DNA of 64,000 bases from Pohlia nutans (GCA_022496805.1 CM040093.1:5706501-5770500), one strand, 5' to 3'. Positions 12,957 to 24,513 are shown, counted from the stretch's first letter. Program-made: numbers and translations. The notes: generated by a model not told the origin, from the letters alone.

Positions 12957-14398
12957 CAATCAATACATCCATATTTTTTTCCCCAAGATGTACGCTTTCA
13001 GTCCATTCCAGCCACGTGAGAATATCCATTTCACAAGCAATTAATTTTTAATCTTCTATAAATAAAAAATAAGCTATTTTAACATGTATTTTGGAAGAAA
13101 TCATGAGATTTTAGAATACATTCAAATATGCAATACAACTCTTATTTGAAACCTTCAAGATTTTGATTTAATTGTTGCAGAATCAAAATTTGGTCATTTG
13201 ATGAAATATAAATGGCAAATGTGTGTTCAAATTGATCATGTTATAAATCTCATGCTTTTATGCTTTTAGTGAATTGTACCAAATTTCAAATTAGAAAAAT
13301 AAAATAAAAAGAAATTCTAAAGTTCTTTTAGAAATTAATAATTAAGCATCCAAATAAAAATACCCAATGGTATACAGGGCAAACTCCAAATTTTCACTAC
13401 AATCTTGTTTTTACAATTTAAGTTTAAAAAAATTGGAAATCTTTAGTTTTACCCAGAACGTTGAGGCATTTGAGAGTTAAAATAAACCTTTTTTATTCCA
13501 AAATCATATCACTCATGGCACTAAATTTTGTCTTAACATTTTGATTACATGTAGAAACTTGATACTAGTATTTCTATATGTGTAAACACTATACACAAAT
13601 TTGACATAAGAATAACACACTACACAATCAATATTGTATAAGATTAAATCCTATATAGAAATAACATCCTACATACTTTTATACACCTTGAATTGTTACT
13701 TGTATTTTTATGACCTTAGGGACTTAAATATTAATGACTTGTAGAATCGTAATTACCATATTTTACCCAATGAAGACTTTATTACCTTTAAAAGACATTA
13801 TAAAGAAAATATTTTTTAATTACAAAATAGAAATAAACCATGATTGCCAAAAATAGAAGTAAGTCCATTGCCAAAAACCATTTTATAACACCCCCTCCAC
13901 AACAATCATGAATAAATTTTTAAGCACACTTGTAAATTTGCCATGACAAGTTTGCACTCTTATGGATGGGACAAATGTGAACCCTATCCGTCTTCATATC
14001 AAGGCCACATATGTCATGAGAGTGTTGGTTTGAAACAAATGAAGTAAAATGAATTTTTGTAAGCTGAAAAGACAAAAAAGAAATGACCTCAAAGTGACAT
14101 GGGATGTTTGGTTAAACACAACTTTTCCACCAGTCTAGGAACTGAGTTTATAAATACATGTTTATTAAGAGTTTAAGACTAAGAATCTCAAATTTGAAAG
14201 TATGTAAAAATGTAAAAATATTGAAAAATCCAACATAAACATTCATAAACAAAACTAGTAAAAGTCATCACTTTTTGTTTTACAAACTTCCGTTACACCA
14301 ATTATTGCCATTACTATGAGTCACAATAATTTAATATTCTCACAATAATTGTGGTACTAGAACAAAGTGTAGCTCATAATAGTTGAGTATTATTAGAG
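12957..14398. other. Gene-free stretch
   Basis: No gene recognised. A one-sided terminus resembling a family A right end (GGCATTTGAGAGTTAA, near 13475) suggests a degraded TTAA element whose left end I cannot locate. Confidence 0.4.
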
Positions 14399-14401
14399 TG
14401 A

Positions 14402-14519
14402 CACTAATAGAAATGGTAGTATTGGCAAGGGAGATGCCCATGCATAAATGTTGAGTTCCACGCATGCACGGTGATTTTGCATGGGCATCTCCGCAATCAG
14501 TGCTACCTTTCTACTAGTG
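14402..14519. mobile_element. CACTA-type MITE, TGA duplication
   Basis: A 118-bp element with ends CACTAATAGAAATGGTAG and CTACCTTTCTACTAGTG, flanked by a perfect 3-bp TGA duplication (14399-14401 and 14520-14522). It is the same family as the element at 12555. Confidence 0.85.
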
Positions 14520-14523
14520 TGAG

Positions 14524-14735
14524 TACACTAAAAGCATCATATATTGTAGGTGGTGACTGGTGTGTGTACATTCATCCATTTGGACAAATTATCATATATT
14601 TGAACAGATTATCATCCATTTAGAACAATTTTTCATTCGGTTTGGATGAATTTTACCACAATATTTTGGAAAAATAATTATTGGTAAACCCTCTTGTAAA
14701 TACCGTGGGCCACAATATATGGTAATTTTAGTGTA
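14524..14735. mobile_element. Mariner-like MITE at TA
   Basis: A 212-bp element with inverted ends TACACTAAAAGCATCATAT and ATATGGTAATTTTAGTGTA at TA. It lies four bases from the preceding CACTA element. It contains a small internal expansion of the ATCATCCATTTGGACAA phrase compared with the copies at 12791 and 36658. Confidence 0.75.
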
Positions 14736-14824
14736 ATGAGGATTGTGTGTAAAATCTCATAGTGATTGAGGATTGGTGGGAAATCTCACATTAATTCTCT
14801 GACTCACAGTAAGGTAACTAAACC

Positions 14825-14936
14825 TTAAAGGGAGCATTTACGTTAAAGTGTGCGTGTCTACTATAGTTTGACATTTCAACAGAAAAATGTCACACAACAA
14901 TAGATACGCATGCTTTAAGGTAAATGCTCCCTTTAA
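14825..14936. mobile_element. Short palindromic TTAA element
   Basis: A 112-bp near-palindrome bounded by TTAA, with arms of about 35 bp starting TTAAAGGGAGCATTTAC and ending GTAAATGCTCCCTTTAA. Its termini (AGGGAGC) differ from the CCC-starting families, so its relation to them is unclear. Confidence 0.6.
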
Positions 14937-15129
14937 CTCCTAAGTGACGAAACAACAATTTTAAGGTCAATGCCCTTTTCTACGGGCTGCCTAAGATTAT
15001 TTTATTTTTTATTTATTAAATATAAAAAATATTTTCAAATAGGAAATCAAGTCTACTTTCCAACCCAATTAGAATCATGTCAATCCGAATTAAACTCCAA
15101 CGAGAAATTTGTTTCAAAAACAAAAACCT

Positions 15130-16560
15130 CAATATTGTCCTAGTGTTATAATTTTTTCCAATGGATTCAAAGCCAAAATTAAATATGTACACTTTCAAGT
15201 CTTCAAAGCTTTAATAATTTTGAATTGATTATCATAATTGATGTTCATTTAAAAAAATTATATTCCATAATGACATAATCTATATTATGTCAGAAGAGTT
15301 TGTTAGCTTGCATGTTTGTTTATAATTCTATGGGCAATTGATTTTTGCAATATTCATAAATGTTTTTATCCCAAAAAATGTTACATATAAAAGCACTTTC
15401 AACGAATTCTGAATTGATGTTCAGTAGAGGACAAGCTAGTACATCTAAATACCAGTATCTAGAAGTTTGTAGAAACAATCAATTTTGTGAATGTCAAATA
15501 AGATTCTCCAATGATTAGAATCAAAATGACAAAAAAGATCTTCAAATCTTATGAAACCTTAGTGTGGGGTCTTGGACAATCACTCTTGATTTATGAATTT
15601 TAAAAAAAATAAAAATTCCTTGTGATTTTAAAAAGGAGAAATATAGCAAAAATGTTGAATTATTGATGGGATGCTTTATGCAAGTGGTTGTTATACTATA
15701 ATTGTAGTCAATGACACGTGTCGTACTACTATAAATTATGTCCTAAGCTGTTCGTTTGTTTACTTATTTTATCAAGCATCAAATCAAAAAGAAATGTAGC
15801 AATAGCTACAAGTAACATCAATGACTCGTAAAAAGTAATCTAAAAGCATGACACTATAACAATTACTTGATGTTAGAATTTCTTTTAAAATATCAAACAT
15901 AAGGCTTGTTTATGTAAACCACATTACACTTTAAATCTTCAAAATTCTTTAACAAATATAGCCAATGGATTCAAAGCTACAGTAAATATGTATACTTTCA
16001 AGTCTTCAAAGCCACAATTATAATTTTGAATTAACTATCTGAATTGTTGTTCTTTTGAAAAAATGATATTCCATAATCTGTATTATGTTAGAAGAGCTTG
16101 CTAGATTGCATGTTCGTTTATAATTGCAAGGGCAATCAATTATTTACAAAACGCATATATGTTTTTTTCACAATTATTAAATTATATTTAAGAATAATAG
16201 AAAACCATTACTCAATCTATTCCGATGTAACACCTTCGAGAATTCAACACAATGTTGGGAATATGACAGAGGGAGTAAATATTACATTTTATTCACATAT
16301 AAGAGTACCTTCAACGACTTCCAAACTGATGTTTCAGTACATGCCAAACTAGTACAATCATCTAAATACCGGTATCTAGAAGTTTGTGGACTGAACAATC
16401 AATTTTGTGAATGTCAAATAAGATTCTCCAATCATCAGAATAAAAACGACAAATAAAGATTTTCAAATCACTTATAAACAAAGATTGGTGTGGGGTCTTG
16501 AACAAACAAAGATCTTCAAATCTTGTGAAACCTTAGTGTGGGGTCTTGAACAAACAAACT
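15130..16560. repeat. Diverged direct duplication
   Basis: Segments about 15130-15590 and 15955-16560 are homologous and in the same orientation. Shared phrases in order include TATTCCATAAT, AGAAGAG(T/C)TTG, CTAAATACC.GTATCTAGAAG, GAATGTCAAATAAGATTC and GTGTGGGGTCTTG. The second copy ends with a further short duplication of the last phrase (16477-16560). No coding potential is recognised. This lies just upstream of the PRT1 transcription unit. Confidence 0.75.
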
Positions 16561-16639
16561 CTTGATTTACGCGACTACCAAAGTTCTTCTTCTCCACCGG
16601 AACTTTCAAACACAAATTAATTTTTGCCAAAATATGAAT

Positions 16640-16823
16640 AGAAAATAAGTTGGTGTGGCCATGGCTCATGATCACCATGGTCCACATGGCTATGGCGTAC
16701 GAGGGCGGCCATGGCGTGGTGCCATGAACCGCCATAGCCAACCCCGCACTACTAGTCTTCTCTTCGTCTCGCACCTCCTTCTCTGCCACCGCCTCACAAA
16801 TCAGAAGCCTCATCAACCCCGAG
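16640..16823 (+). other. Probable 5' leader exon of the PRT1-like gene
   Basis: A GC-richer patch ends in a good splice donor (CCCGAG|GTACGTG at 16821-16830). The nearest convincing acceptor upstream of the PRT1 start codon is CTGCAG at 18311-18316, about 100 bases before the ATG. ATGs within the patch give only short frames closed by stops, so I read it as untranslated leader. The 5' boundary is a guess. Alternatively the promoter lies closer to the CDS and this patch is unrelated. Confidence 0.35.
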
Positions 16824-17159
16824 GTACGTGAAATGATCATCAATTCGTAAGTTATTTATTCAATTGTGCGTAACTTCATTGTTTGGAATCTCAGCCATAT
16901 CTTCAACAATGCCGGAGCAGAGGATAGGGCAATGGAGCACGATGATCGCGCGATAAAGTATTTTTTCAACGAATCCTTCCAGACCAGTTGATCGAAAGTC
17001 ATACTTGATTTAGAGATAAAGATGACGTTTCGAGGTTTGTTCCAATGGTTCACTAGGAATCTTTGATCGGTTTCTGTGCTTGCTTGAGTGTACACTAGGT
17101 TTGAAAGGAGCTCTAGGAAATTACGGAATCGGCTTTTTAGATTCGTTACAACTCGACCA

Positions 17160-18240
17160 AGACTAGTTCCTTGATTTCTGGTTCGACGTAGAACGGGAGG
17201 AGAATCTGTATAACAAGAGCCAACGAACACTTGAATAAATGAATCCAGATGCTTCTTCTGTCTCTTCTTGGTGAGAATCCTTGAACATGTAGAATAGTTG
17301 AACGCAACTTGCATGTTGCTGTGTGAGTCATGATTGATTAGCCTTTGATAGACTCTGCTGTAGATTTGTTTCACCGTTTCTTGTTAAGATCGATTCGTTG
17401 AGGCAATTGCTGGTTCAATGTAGAACGGCAGGAATCTGTATAACAAGAGCCGAAACTTGCTTGTTAGGATAATCGGATCTAGATGCTTCCTCTGCTTCTT
17501 CTTGGTGAGAGTCCTTGAACATTTAGAAAAAGTTGAAACGCAAGTTGATTGAGGCGTGAGATGGTAGCCTTTTGACTGGTTAGTCTTTGCTGTAGGTTTC
17601 TTTAGTGCTTCGTCATTGTTTCTTGCCACAATCTGTTGTCAATGTTGTCAAGTCGGGTAGCTACTACTGTTTACCACGATCGGTTTGTTGAGACGATTGC
17701 TGGTTCAATGCAGAACGGGAGGAATCTATATAAGAAGAGCTGAAACTTGTTTATTAGAAATAATTGAATCTAGATGCTTCTCCTGCTACTTCTTGGTGAG
17801 ATTTCTTGAACTTTTAGAAAAGTAACGCCACTTGCAAGTCGCGTGTGGAAAGAGTACGGGCGTGAGACGGTAGCCTTATGATTGATAGTCGCTGTACATT
17901 ACTTTCACGCTTCGTCACCGCTTCTTGGCTCTACCGCATTGTTAGCTGGATGTTATGATTCTGGAGAACACGAATTTGATTTAAAGAGCACGAACTTGCT
18001 TATTAGGATAAATGGGTCTTGATGCTTCTTCTGCTTCTTGGTGAGAATTGTGGAACACTTAGAAAAGGAACGCAACTTGCAAGTTACATATTGCAAGAGT
18101 AGGGGTGTAAGATGGCAGGCTTATGATTGATTAGCCGCTGCAGAATCTGCTGTAGAATTTACTTTCGTCATCGTTTCTTGCCACAATCTGGCTTGCCGCA
18201 TTGTTAGCTGGATGTTACAATTCTGGAGAACACGAATCTG
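17160..18240 (+). repeat. Four tandem repeats of 235-290 bp upstream of PRT1
   Basis: Four imperfect units share the phrase CTTCTTGGTGAGA at about 17264, 17499, 17789 and 18035. They also share GAATCTGTATAACAAGAGC, GGATCTAGATGCTTC-like and TTGATTAGCC-like segments. The repeats fill the probable leader intron of the PRT1-like gene. The antisense ORFs here (16856-17629) look similar to one another only because the DNA is repeated. Confidence 0.8.
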
Positions 18241-18423
18241 TGGCCAAGTGAAGGGTCGTGTAACTTGTGAAGGCTCCTGTTAATCTGTGAACTGATGTTT
18301 TCTCGTGTGACTGCAGATTGTAACGCTGACAATGATTACATACAACTCTGAGGGCGGATCACTATAGCCAGAGCACTTTTTTTTGGGTGAGACTCTACAC
18401 TTGTTGCGGAGTTTTTCGCAAAG

Positions 18424-19281
18424 ATGACAGAAGCAGGGAAGCCGTTCAACTGTCCAATTTGCCTAGAGCTAGCGTACAAGCCCGTTGTGCAAGGATGCGG
18501 CCACATGTTCTGCTTCTGGTGCGTGCACAGATCCATGAACACTTCCACGGTCTCCCACTGTCCTGTCTGCCAAAAATCCTACGTCCACCTCGCCCGGATC
18601 TCCCCGCAGCTTCACCACCTCCTCCAGATCATCTACCCGCACGATTACGAGTCGCGCGCTCTGGAAATTTCCGCTGAAGAGAACGACCAGAACCTCTACT
18701 CCCCGGAGATCCCTCAGTCCTCTTCCTCAGGGCGTAGCCCTAAATCAGCCCTAAATTGCACGGTCTGCAAGAAGCTTCTCTACAAGCCCGTGGCGATGAA
18801 TTGTGGACACCTCATGTGTCAAGGTTGTGCAGCCAGCGGCCCAGCCAACAGCTGCCGCGTGTGCGGAGTCCATCATCCCGGTGCATTTCCACTCGTTTGC
18901 ATAGAAGTTGAGCAGTACATAGAGAAAGAGTTTGGAAGAGAGTATAAGTCGCGAGGCCAAGACGTGAAGAACGGCGACAAAATGAGAATGACCGTTTCAA
19001 AGTCGTGGAAATCCCCACCTGCGGATGACCCTGCCGACGTCGGCGTAGTGCAGAACCCCATCCACCCCAGCATTGGCTGTGATGGGTGTGGCATGATGCC
19101 CATTCTGGGCAGACGGTTCCATTGCCTGGATTGTCCGGAGACCTGTGGCTATGACCTTTGCCAGACTTGCCACGACCGCGGGAGTAGCTTGCCAGGGAGG
19201 TTCAATCAGCGCCACGGGCCACGGCACCGCATGGAGGAACGCTCCTTGCGAAGCCCCTGGGTGTTTGTGTGGGCTTGGTGA
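18424..19281 (+). CDS. PRT1: PRT1-like E3 ubiquitin-protein ligase (two RING fingers plus ZZ domain)
   Basis: A 285-residue protein in one exon. RING 1 spans residues 10-49 (C10, C13, C25, H27, C30, C33, C46, C49). RING 2 spans 112-147 (C112, C115, C127, H129, C132, C135, C144, C147). A ZZ zinc finger spans about 219-268 (C219, C222, C234, C237, C246, C249, then H264/H268). This RING-RING-ZZ order is that of Arabidopsis PROTEOLYSIS1, the N-degron ligase that targets proteins with bulky aromatic N-terminal residues. All zinc ligands are present, so the protein is probably functional. It is shorter than Arabidopsis PRT1 (about 410 residues) because the linkers are compact and little follows the ZZ finger. 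The start at 18424 places RING 1 nine residues in, as expected. Codons are GC-rich against AT-rich surroundings. No neighbouring gene is functionally linked. Confidence 0.9.
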   Translation: MTEAGKPFNCPICLELAYKPVVQGCGHMFCFWCVHRSMNTSTVSHCPVCQKSYVHLARISPQLHHLLQIIYPHDYESRALEISAEENDQNLYSPEIPQSSSSGRSPKSALNCTVCKKLLYKPVAMNCGHLMCQGCAASGPANSCRVCGVHHPGAFPLVCIEVEQYIEKEFGREYKSRGQDVKNGDKMRMTVSKSWKSPPADDPADVGVVQNPIHPSIGCDGCGMMPILGRRFHCLDCPETCGYDLCQTCHDRGSSLPGRFNQRHGPRHRMEERSLRSPWVFVWAW

Positions 19282-19939
19282 ACCTGCCAAGGTCAAGGTC
19301 GTCGTCGTCGTCATCAAAGTTTTTAAGCTTCTTTAGAATTGATATGGCGAGACTGAGCATGAACATATTTGAAGACTCATCAAAATTCTGTTTATTTTAC
19401 AATAGAATTTGCAGGTTTGGAACTAGATACTTTTTGGTCGGAATGTTTTTGAGCTCGGTTGCTTGTTTTTGTATCTGTATTGCAAGGTTATCATTCAAGC
19501 TGTAAAGGTTTTTAGTTCTCATAGAGTTGTTGTAAATAGAACTATAAGTCCTTCATCTGCTTGATGATTCTGAAATAGTATCCTTGTTTCACAGGATTTC
19601 ACAAGCTGAATTAGGGCTCTAGTCTACGAACTCTTACAAATTGAGAGCTTGAGCACTTGTTGACATGTTTGCCACTGCTGAAGTCCAGCTTGCAAAGCAC
19701 GCAAACTTTGTCCCCATTGTAGAGTTGTGGAGAGATCTTTTGGGTATAAGAGCCACATCTGTTGATAAAATCTCGTTTCCATCCAAGCCTAACCAAGAGT
19801 ATGAATAGAGGTTTGTATTGTTCATGATCATTACAGGAGTCTCCAACGGTCTAGGATTTTGCATGGAATGGTCCACTCAATGACTTGTTATTGTGCACTT
19901 ATTTTAAGATTCTTATTTAAAAAAAAAATCATAATGTAA
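19282..19939 (+). other. PRT1 3' flank
   Basis: Holds a short GTC/GTCGTCGTC run just after the stop codon, then AT-rich sequence likely to include the 3' UTR. No canonical AATAAA is obvious. Minus-strand ORFs at 19611-19876 have no recognised domain. Confidence 0.4.
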
Positions 19940-20440
19940 GGGCCTCTTTACACTAGAGGCGAGAAGCCGAGAAGCCGTGAAGAGAGAAATTTTAGCTAAT
20001 GGGAGGCCCAAAAATCGAGAAGACCAAAGAATGTCACTTTACACCCAAAATTTTCAGTCCAAGGGACGGAAGGAGGAGAAATAACATGGACAACACTTTT
20101 GTCCTTCGTGGCAAGAAAAGTGGACATTTTCAAGGCCCCCGGATTTTGCGTCAAACCCACCTCAAGAGGTGGGTCTAACGCAAAATCCGGGGGGCCATTT
20201 GGCCAAAATTCTCACAACCAATCATTTTTTATTTTTTAAAGAAATATGTAAGAACTTTATTTTAAAAAATCGGCATTTTATTTTGTGGCTCCTTCTCACT
20301 TTACACTATATCCAAAGGCTATCAAGTTTAAAGGTTGACTTCTCAAGGATGAGCCATGGCCCTCTTTACACTACAAGTGAGAAGTCATGGCCCTTGTGAG
20401 GTTTTCTCCACGGCTTCTCGCTTGTAGTGTAAAGAGGGCC
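19940..20440. mobile_element. Harbinger/Tourist-like MITE with TAA duplication
   Basis: A 501-bp element with about 40-bp inverted arms (GGGCCTCTTTACACTAGAGG at the left, TAGTGTAAAGAGGGCC at the right). It is flanked by TAA (19937-19939 and 20441-20443). Inside the right half lies a second, shorter hairpin (20359-20440) built from the same terminal sequence, so part of the end was duplicated. There is also an inner palindrome around 20145-20190 (CCCCCGGATTTTGCG and its complement). Confidence 0.75.
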
Positions 20441-20522
20441 TAAGTTCTGTAGTTGGCAAACACTTTGGTAGGAGAAAGCTAAATTTAGTCAAGTTTTATG
20501 AACACTGATGTCAACTATGAAT

Positions 20523-20785
20523 TTCTCTAAATCCCCCACCGGACGTTAATGCAAGAGGACAAAAACCGCCCCCTATTTTGAACATGTAGGGGCCCACCTT
20601 AAAAAATAACCTCCTCTTCCAAGGGTTTAAAATTCTTGAGAGGATCTCTCTAGACCAAATTTGGAAAAATTTCCCCAAAAAAATGCCAAAAAAAGACCCT
20701 AGGGTGCCCAAAATGGAAATTTTAGAAAATGGGACCTGTGGGTGAACAATGTTTACATTAACGTCCGAGAGGGGGGGGGGGAACT
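20523..20785. mobile_element. C-run MITE, family J copy 1
   Basis: Inverted ends rich in C/G runs: CCCCCACCGGACGTTAATGC at the left and ATTAACGTCCGAGAGGGG at the right. Homologous to copies at 29021, 59694 and a truncated one at 40373. It supplies the empty-site version of the TTAA where a family I element is inserted in the 59694 copy. Ends are approximate. Confidence 0.65.
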
Positions 20786-20802
20786 ATTCAACATGTCAAA
20801 GT

Positions 20803-21350
20803 TTAACCCTTTAACGTGCCAACGTCCACTATGTAGACGATGCACATATTGAAACTACTAGATTCTCATCCAAATTGAACAATTTTCATCCACCAAAATT
20901 TCTCTTGGTTCTTGAGCAAATCGACTATCCTTTATATAGTTTGGATCTTCAAAATAGGTTATTATGATTTTTAGAAAAACAACAGAATTGGTTTATTTCA
21001 CGTTTCATTCTTAGTTCAAAAAGTGGGACTTTAAATATGATTTTCCAAAATAAGTAGAATCAAATAATGGAAACTATACCATCTTGTAGTGCATGTTATT
21101 CCAATTTCATTACCATATTTTAAATTCTTTTGTGCTAATTTGGGATTTTAAATTGAATTTCAAGAGAAAACCTTGCAAAATTAATTTTAAAATATTAAAA
21201 TAAAATTAGAATAAATCCAACCGTAGAGATGTGATCTTCACAATGACATTTACAACTTTGCTTTGACCATCAATGCCATTTTTGGTTTTTATCAAACATT
21301 TAATAACGCTTTTTCAAAAACAATGTTGAATTGGGACGTTAAAGGATTAA
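20803..21350 (+). mobile_element. TTAA-bounded MITE, family B copy 3
   Basis: A 548-bp element with termini TTAACCCTTTAACGTGCC and GGGACGTTAAAGGATTAA. It is uninterrupted and close to the copy at 6911, and serves as the empty-site reference for the nested insertion at 8528. Confidence 0.85.
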
Positions 21351-21443
21351 ACATCAATTCCTCACAACTCAAATCATTGTTGAATAAATTTCACAACAAA
21401 TAGTTTGAGTAGAGAAGGAGAAATATAAAAGTACTTGATCTAA

Positions 21444-21720
21444 GAGCATGGCCAACAGTTGCTCATTGTGCACCAAGTTCACATGCAAGATGATGTGTGA
21501 GAAATGAAAACTTCCCCAGCAACAACCACCAAGCGTGTGGAATAGAGTGCATCAATCAATTACATACTACTACTTTTGTCACTACATGGGACAATTATAA
21601 TGGCGGAGAGTATTTGACAATAATTGGTGTGTGCAAATATCAAACTCCACACCATAAGAGGTACTTTATCATCCAGAAATAGGCTTGGTGAGTGGAAAAC
21701 AACTGCTGTTGGGCCTGCTT
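21444..21720. mobile_element. Harbinger-like MITE with TAA duplication
   Basis: Ends GAGCATGGCCAACAGTTG and CAACTGCTGTTGGGCCTGCTT-type are inverted, with TAA on each side (21441-21443, 21721-21723). It is similar in design to the element at 35812. Confidence 0.6.
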
Positions 21721-22208
21721 TAACAAGCTTTAGTTTTAAGAGCTCCAAGTCCTAATTTTCAGAGCTCTCAACACAATTTTGGTACTATAAAACATGCCAT
21801 TTCTAACAAAGATGACCATGTTTATAATTCTACATGATAGAGTGTGGAGTCCTCCCACATTTAAAATGCTTCCTGTACATGACAATTTACATATAGTTAA
21901 ATTACCAGCCTTGCGGCCACCGACTTTGAACAGACGGCTTGATAATTCGAGAGTCGAGTTCCGAAGGCTTGGATGCTTGACGGCCCTTGCACCACCCCTG
22001 CAACGGCCACCTGGCATTTTTGTAAGCTGATCTGGCGTCCACCTCACATGATTCGGGGTCATGTCCAGTACGCCGTGTGGACCAGAAGAGCTCCTTCAGC
22101 TTGCCGAACATGACAATCTCCTGGATGCATGAAATGGACATTGTGTTCTCGTTCTGTGCAATCTTCATAGTTCCAAGCAAAGCAAAGCAAACCAGGAAAT
22201 TAAACTGA

Positions 22209-22381
22209 CACTAGAAGGAGAGGGCGTCGCTTTTCACTCGGTAGGTGAGTCAAACGACGCCACTTCGCACTCACTGCCCAGGCGCTCAACACTTGGTGAG
22301 TGCGATTCGTCACGTAAAACAAGTGTGTACAGTGAACTCTGACACTGTTCTGAGTGAGAAGCGACGCCTTTGCTAGTAGTG
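22209..22381. mobile_element. CACTA-type MITE, second family, TGA duplication
   Basis: A 173-bp element with inverted ends CACTAGAAGGAGAGGGCGTC and GACGCCTTTGCTAGTAGTG, continuing inward as CGCTTTTCACTC and its complement. A perfect TGA duplication lies at 22206-22208 and 22382-22384. The subterminal sequence differs from the 12555 family. No protein is encoded. Confidence 0.8.
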
Positions 22382-22384
22382 TGA

Positions 22385-23029
22385 GCTTATCAAGCACCAC
22401 AACATTGATATGCTATCTGATCACTGACACAGCCACTCAGTCAATTGTACACAGAAGGTATTAAGCCAATTCCTGCACACAATTGATGCAATTATATGAG
22501 CTTTGTTATAGACTTGATGAATGTTGAGAACTGGGTGACTGTGTGAATGGTGTAATTTGCACAATTGATGGAGAGGATCTGGGGAGGTAGATTTGTAGGC
22601 TTGAAGAAATCGCGAAGAACTGCATCCCAAATATTTTGATAAATTGTGTACTACATGACCCGAGTTGCTGCAGCTCCTCCTCGTTCAGTATTTTGAGTGC
22701 CGGATATCAATCTGTGTTAAGGTCAGAGCATGCTCACCCTTCTCCACAATTTACTCTTGAATGCAGGAAATTTTCATTCCGCTAATTTATCCCTGCCCAC
22801 CCCACAAAACTGTAGTTCACCTTGTTGCACAATCCTAAACAAATGTCAGATTGTCATGTGTTTCAACACAAGTTCCCATGCTGTTAATCATTATTGACCA
22901 GATTTGCTAATCATAGTAGTCCAACACAAGTCCCCAAACTATTAATCACTGTCAGACTTGCTAATCATAGTGGAGTTTATTGTGACATCCATACATCTTG
23001 CTAACTTGATTTAGAGGGGTTTATTGTGA
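22385..23029. other. Gene-free stretch
   Basis: No gene. A phrase AACACAAGT(T/C)CCCA...GTTAATCA is repeated in diverged form at about 22866 and 22922. Confidence 0.4.
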
Positions 23030-23345
23030 GAGCATCTCCACTAGCACTCTGGATTGCACTCTGAAGGTCATCCAAAAAGTCAGACCTCACCATGTAATTC
23101 CCCCACCAACGTCACTAAATTAGACTCTTGAAAATAGTAAGTGAGCCACTCACAAGTCACCATGCATAGATTGTGTAATTATGATCTACAATTAAGAAGA
23201 GGAGATACACTAGCAAGAGTGATTTTGAGGGCCTTGATTTTTAGTGGATTATCCAGTGTCACCGGCCAAATAAATTGTTCACCAACCCAGTCTCATCCAT
23301 TTTTTCATATCCAGAGCAGTATCTAGAGTGCTAGTGGAGATGCTC
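23030..23345. mobile_element. Harbinger-like MITE with GAGCATCTCCAC ends
   Basis: A 316-bp element with 20-bp inverted ends starting GAGCATCTCCACTAGCACTC and ending GAGTGCTAGTGGAGATGCTC. GAGCATCTCCA-type ends are common in plant Tourist-like MITEs. Flanks are TGA and TAA, possibly a TAA duplication with one change. Confidence 0.7.
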
Positions 23346-23474
23346 TAACATCAATATATCTTGCAAATTTGTTGTTCCGAAGAGCATCCATAGGACTGGT
23401 CTTGTTAGAAACTTTTCATCCAAAATATTCTGTAAAAGGGTGGACACAAGCTTATGGTGAGCATGCTCATAGAT

Positions 23475-23717
23475 TTAAACCCCTAAAAGATCAAGGAATT
23501 ATGGTTATAAAATGACACCTTCAATCAATTATATTGTAAATTGTTATTCTTATAGATTGAACCAAATAGTCTATCACTAGAATCAGTGAAAAACATTGCA
23601 CGTGTTGGTGAAATAAGAAATCAAATTAAACAAAAACAAGTCCACATAGAATCTACTCAAAAGGGCTAAAACATAATACGAGGCCCAATTTGGACTTCTT
23701 GGTTCTTTGGGGATTAA
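23475..23717 (+). mobile_element. TTAA-bounded MITE, family H copy 1
   Basis: A 243-bp element with ends TTAAACCCCTAAAAGATC and GGTTCTTTGGGGATTAA. Homologous to 33254-33493 along its length and to 26625-26874 in reverse. Confidence 0.75.
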
Positions 23718-23843
23718 GTGGGAAATGAGGCCAGTAGTCAATTGAGAAAATGTTTGTTAGTACACTCAACTCTTTCTAATTGCACATTCTTGAGATTATT
23801 TGTCATATTGTGTACATGTATGTACACATTTGATGGGACAACT

Positions 23844-24404
23844 TTAACCCTTAGATGCCCAACCATGCATATTTTGCATGATGTACAGAAGCAAACTTCA
23901 TCATCTCATCCGTCATGTACTTTTTGAATTTTTTACTAAATTTTCTATGGGAAGTTAGCTTCATGCACATGTGCTCCGATTAGATAGTTGATGATTTGTG
24001 AAACTTTTATGACTCATTTCATGTTGCAGTTTTCCGCCAAAAATTTCAAGGATTTTAGTCTAAAAGTGCTCTTGAAAAAGTCAACTCATAAAATCAAGCA
24101 ACCAAAAATCTCGATAAATCACTACACTTACATTTCAACAAATCACAACAATCTTCATCTACAAATTGTCAATATCTTATTTGTAATCAAATTACAAAAT
24201 ATATTTGAATTCTAAGTTTCAAATTCTATAGAAAAATATTGGTGATAGCAATCATTGATCTAACCGTATGGATAGAATCTAAAATTCATAATGTACAACG
24301 TTTATTAATACATCAAGTTCAAAATATCCCTCTTAGTTGCATTTTATATTGCATCTTTGCAAAACTGCCCGATTTGGGCAAGGGTAAGGATGTTTAGGGC
24401 TTAA
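23844..24404 (+). mobile_element. TTAA-bounded MITE, family A copy 4
   Basis: A 561-bp diverged family A element, with ends TTAACCCTTAGATGCCC and GATGTTTAGGGCTTAA. Confidence 0.8.
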
Positions 24405-24513
24405 AATATGACGTAGTTAACAAAAAAAAATTACAATAATAAATGCCATATTTTATTAACATTACTAACTTGTTTGCTAGTTAGACAATGTCATTTTTGT
24501 TTGTTTTAGATTA

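Noticed and set aside
16472..17629. Minus-strand ORFs of up to 172 codons upstream of PRT1
   Set aside because: They are antisense to the probable leader exon and tandem repeats. Similarity between them reflects the DNA repeats, and no domain is recognisable.
18336..19317. Other-frame and antisense ORFs over the PRT1 coding region
   Set aside because: Shadows of the GC-rich PRT1 exon; only the 18424 frame shows RING and ZZ ligands.
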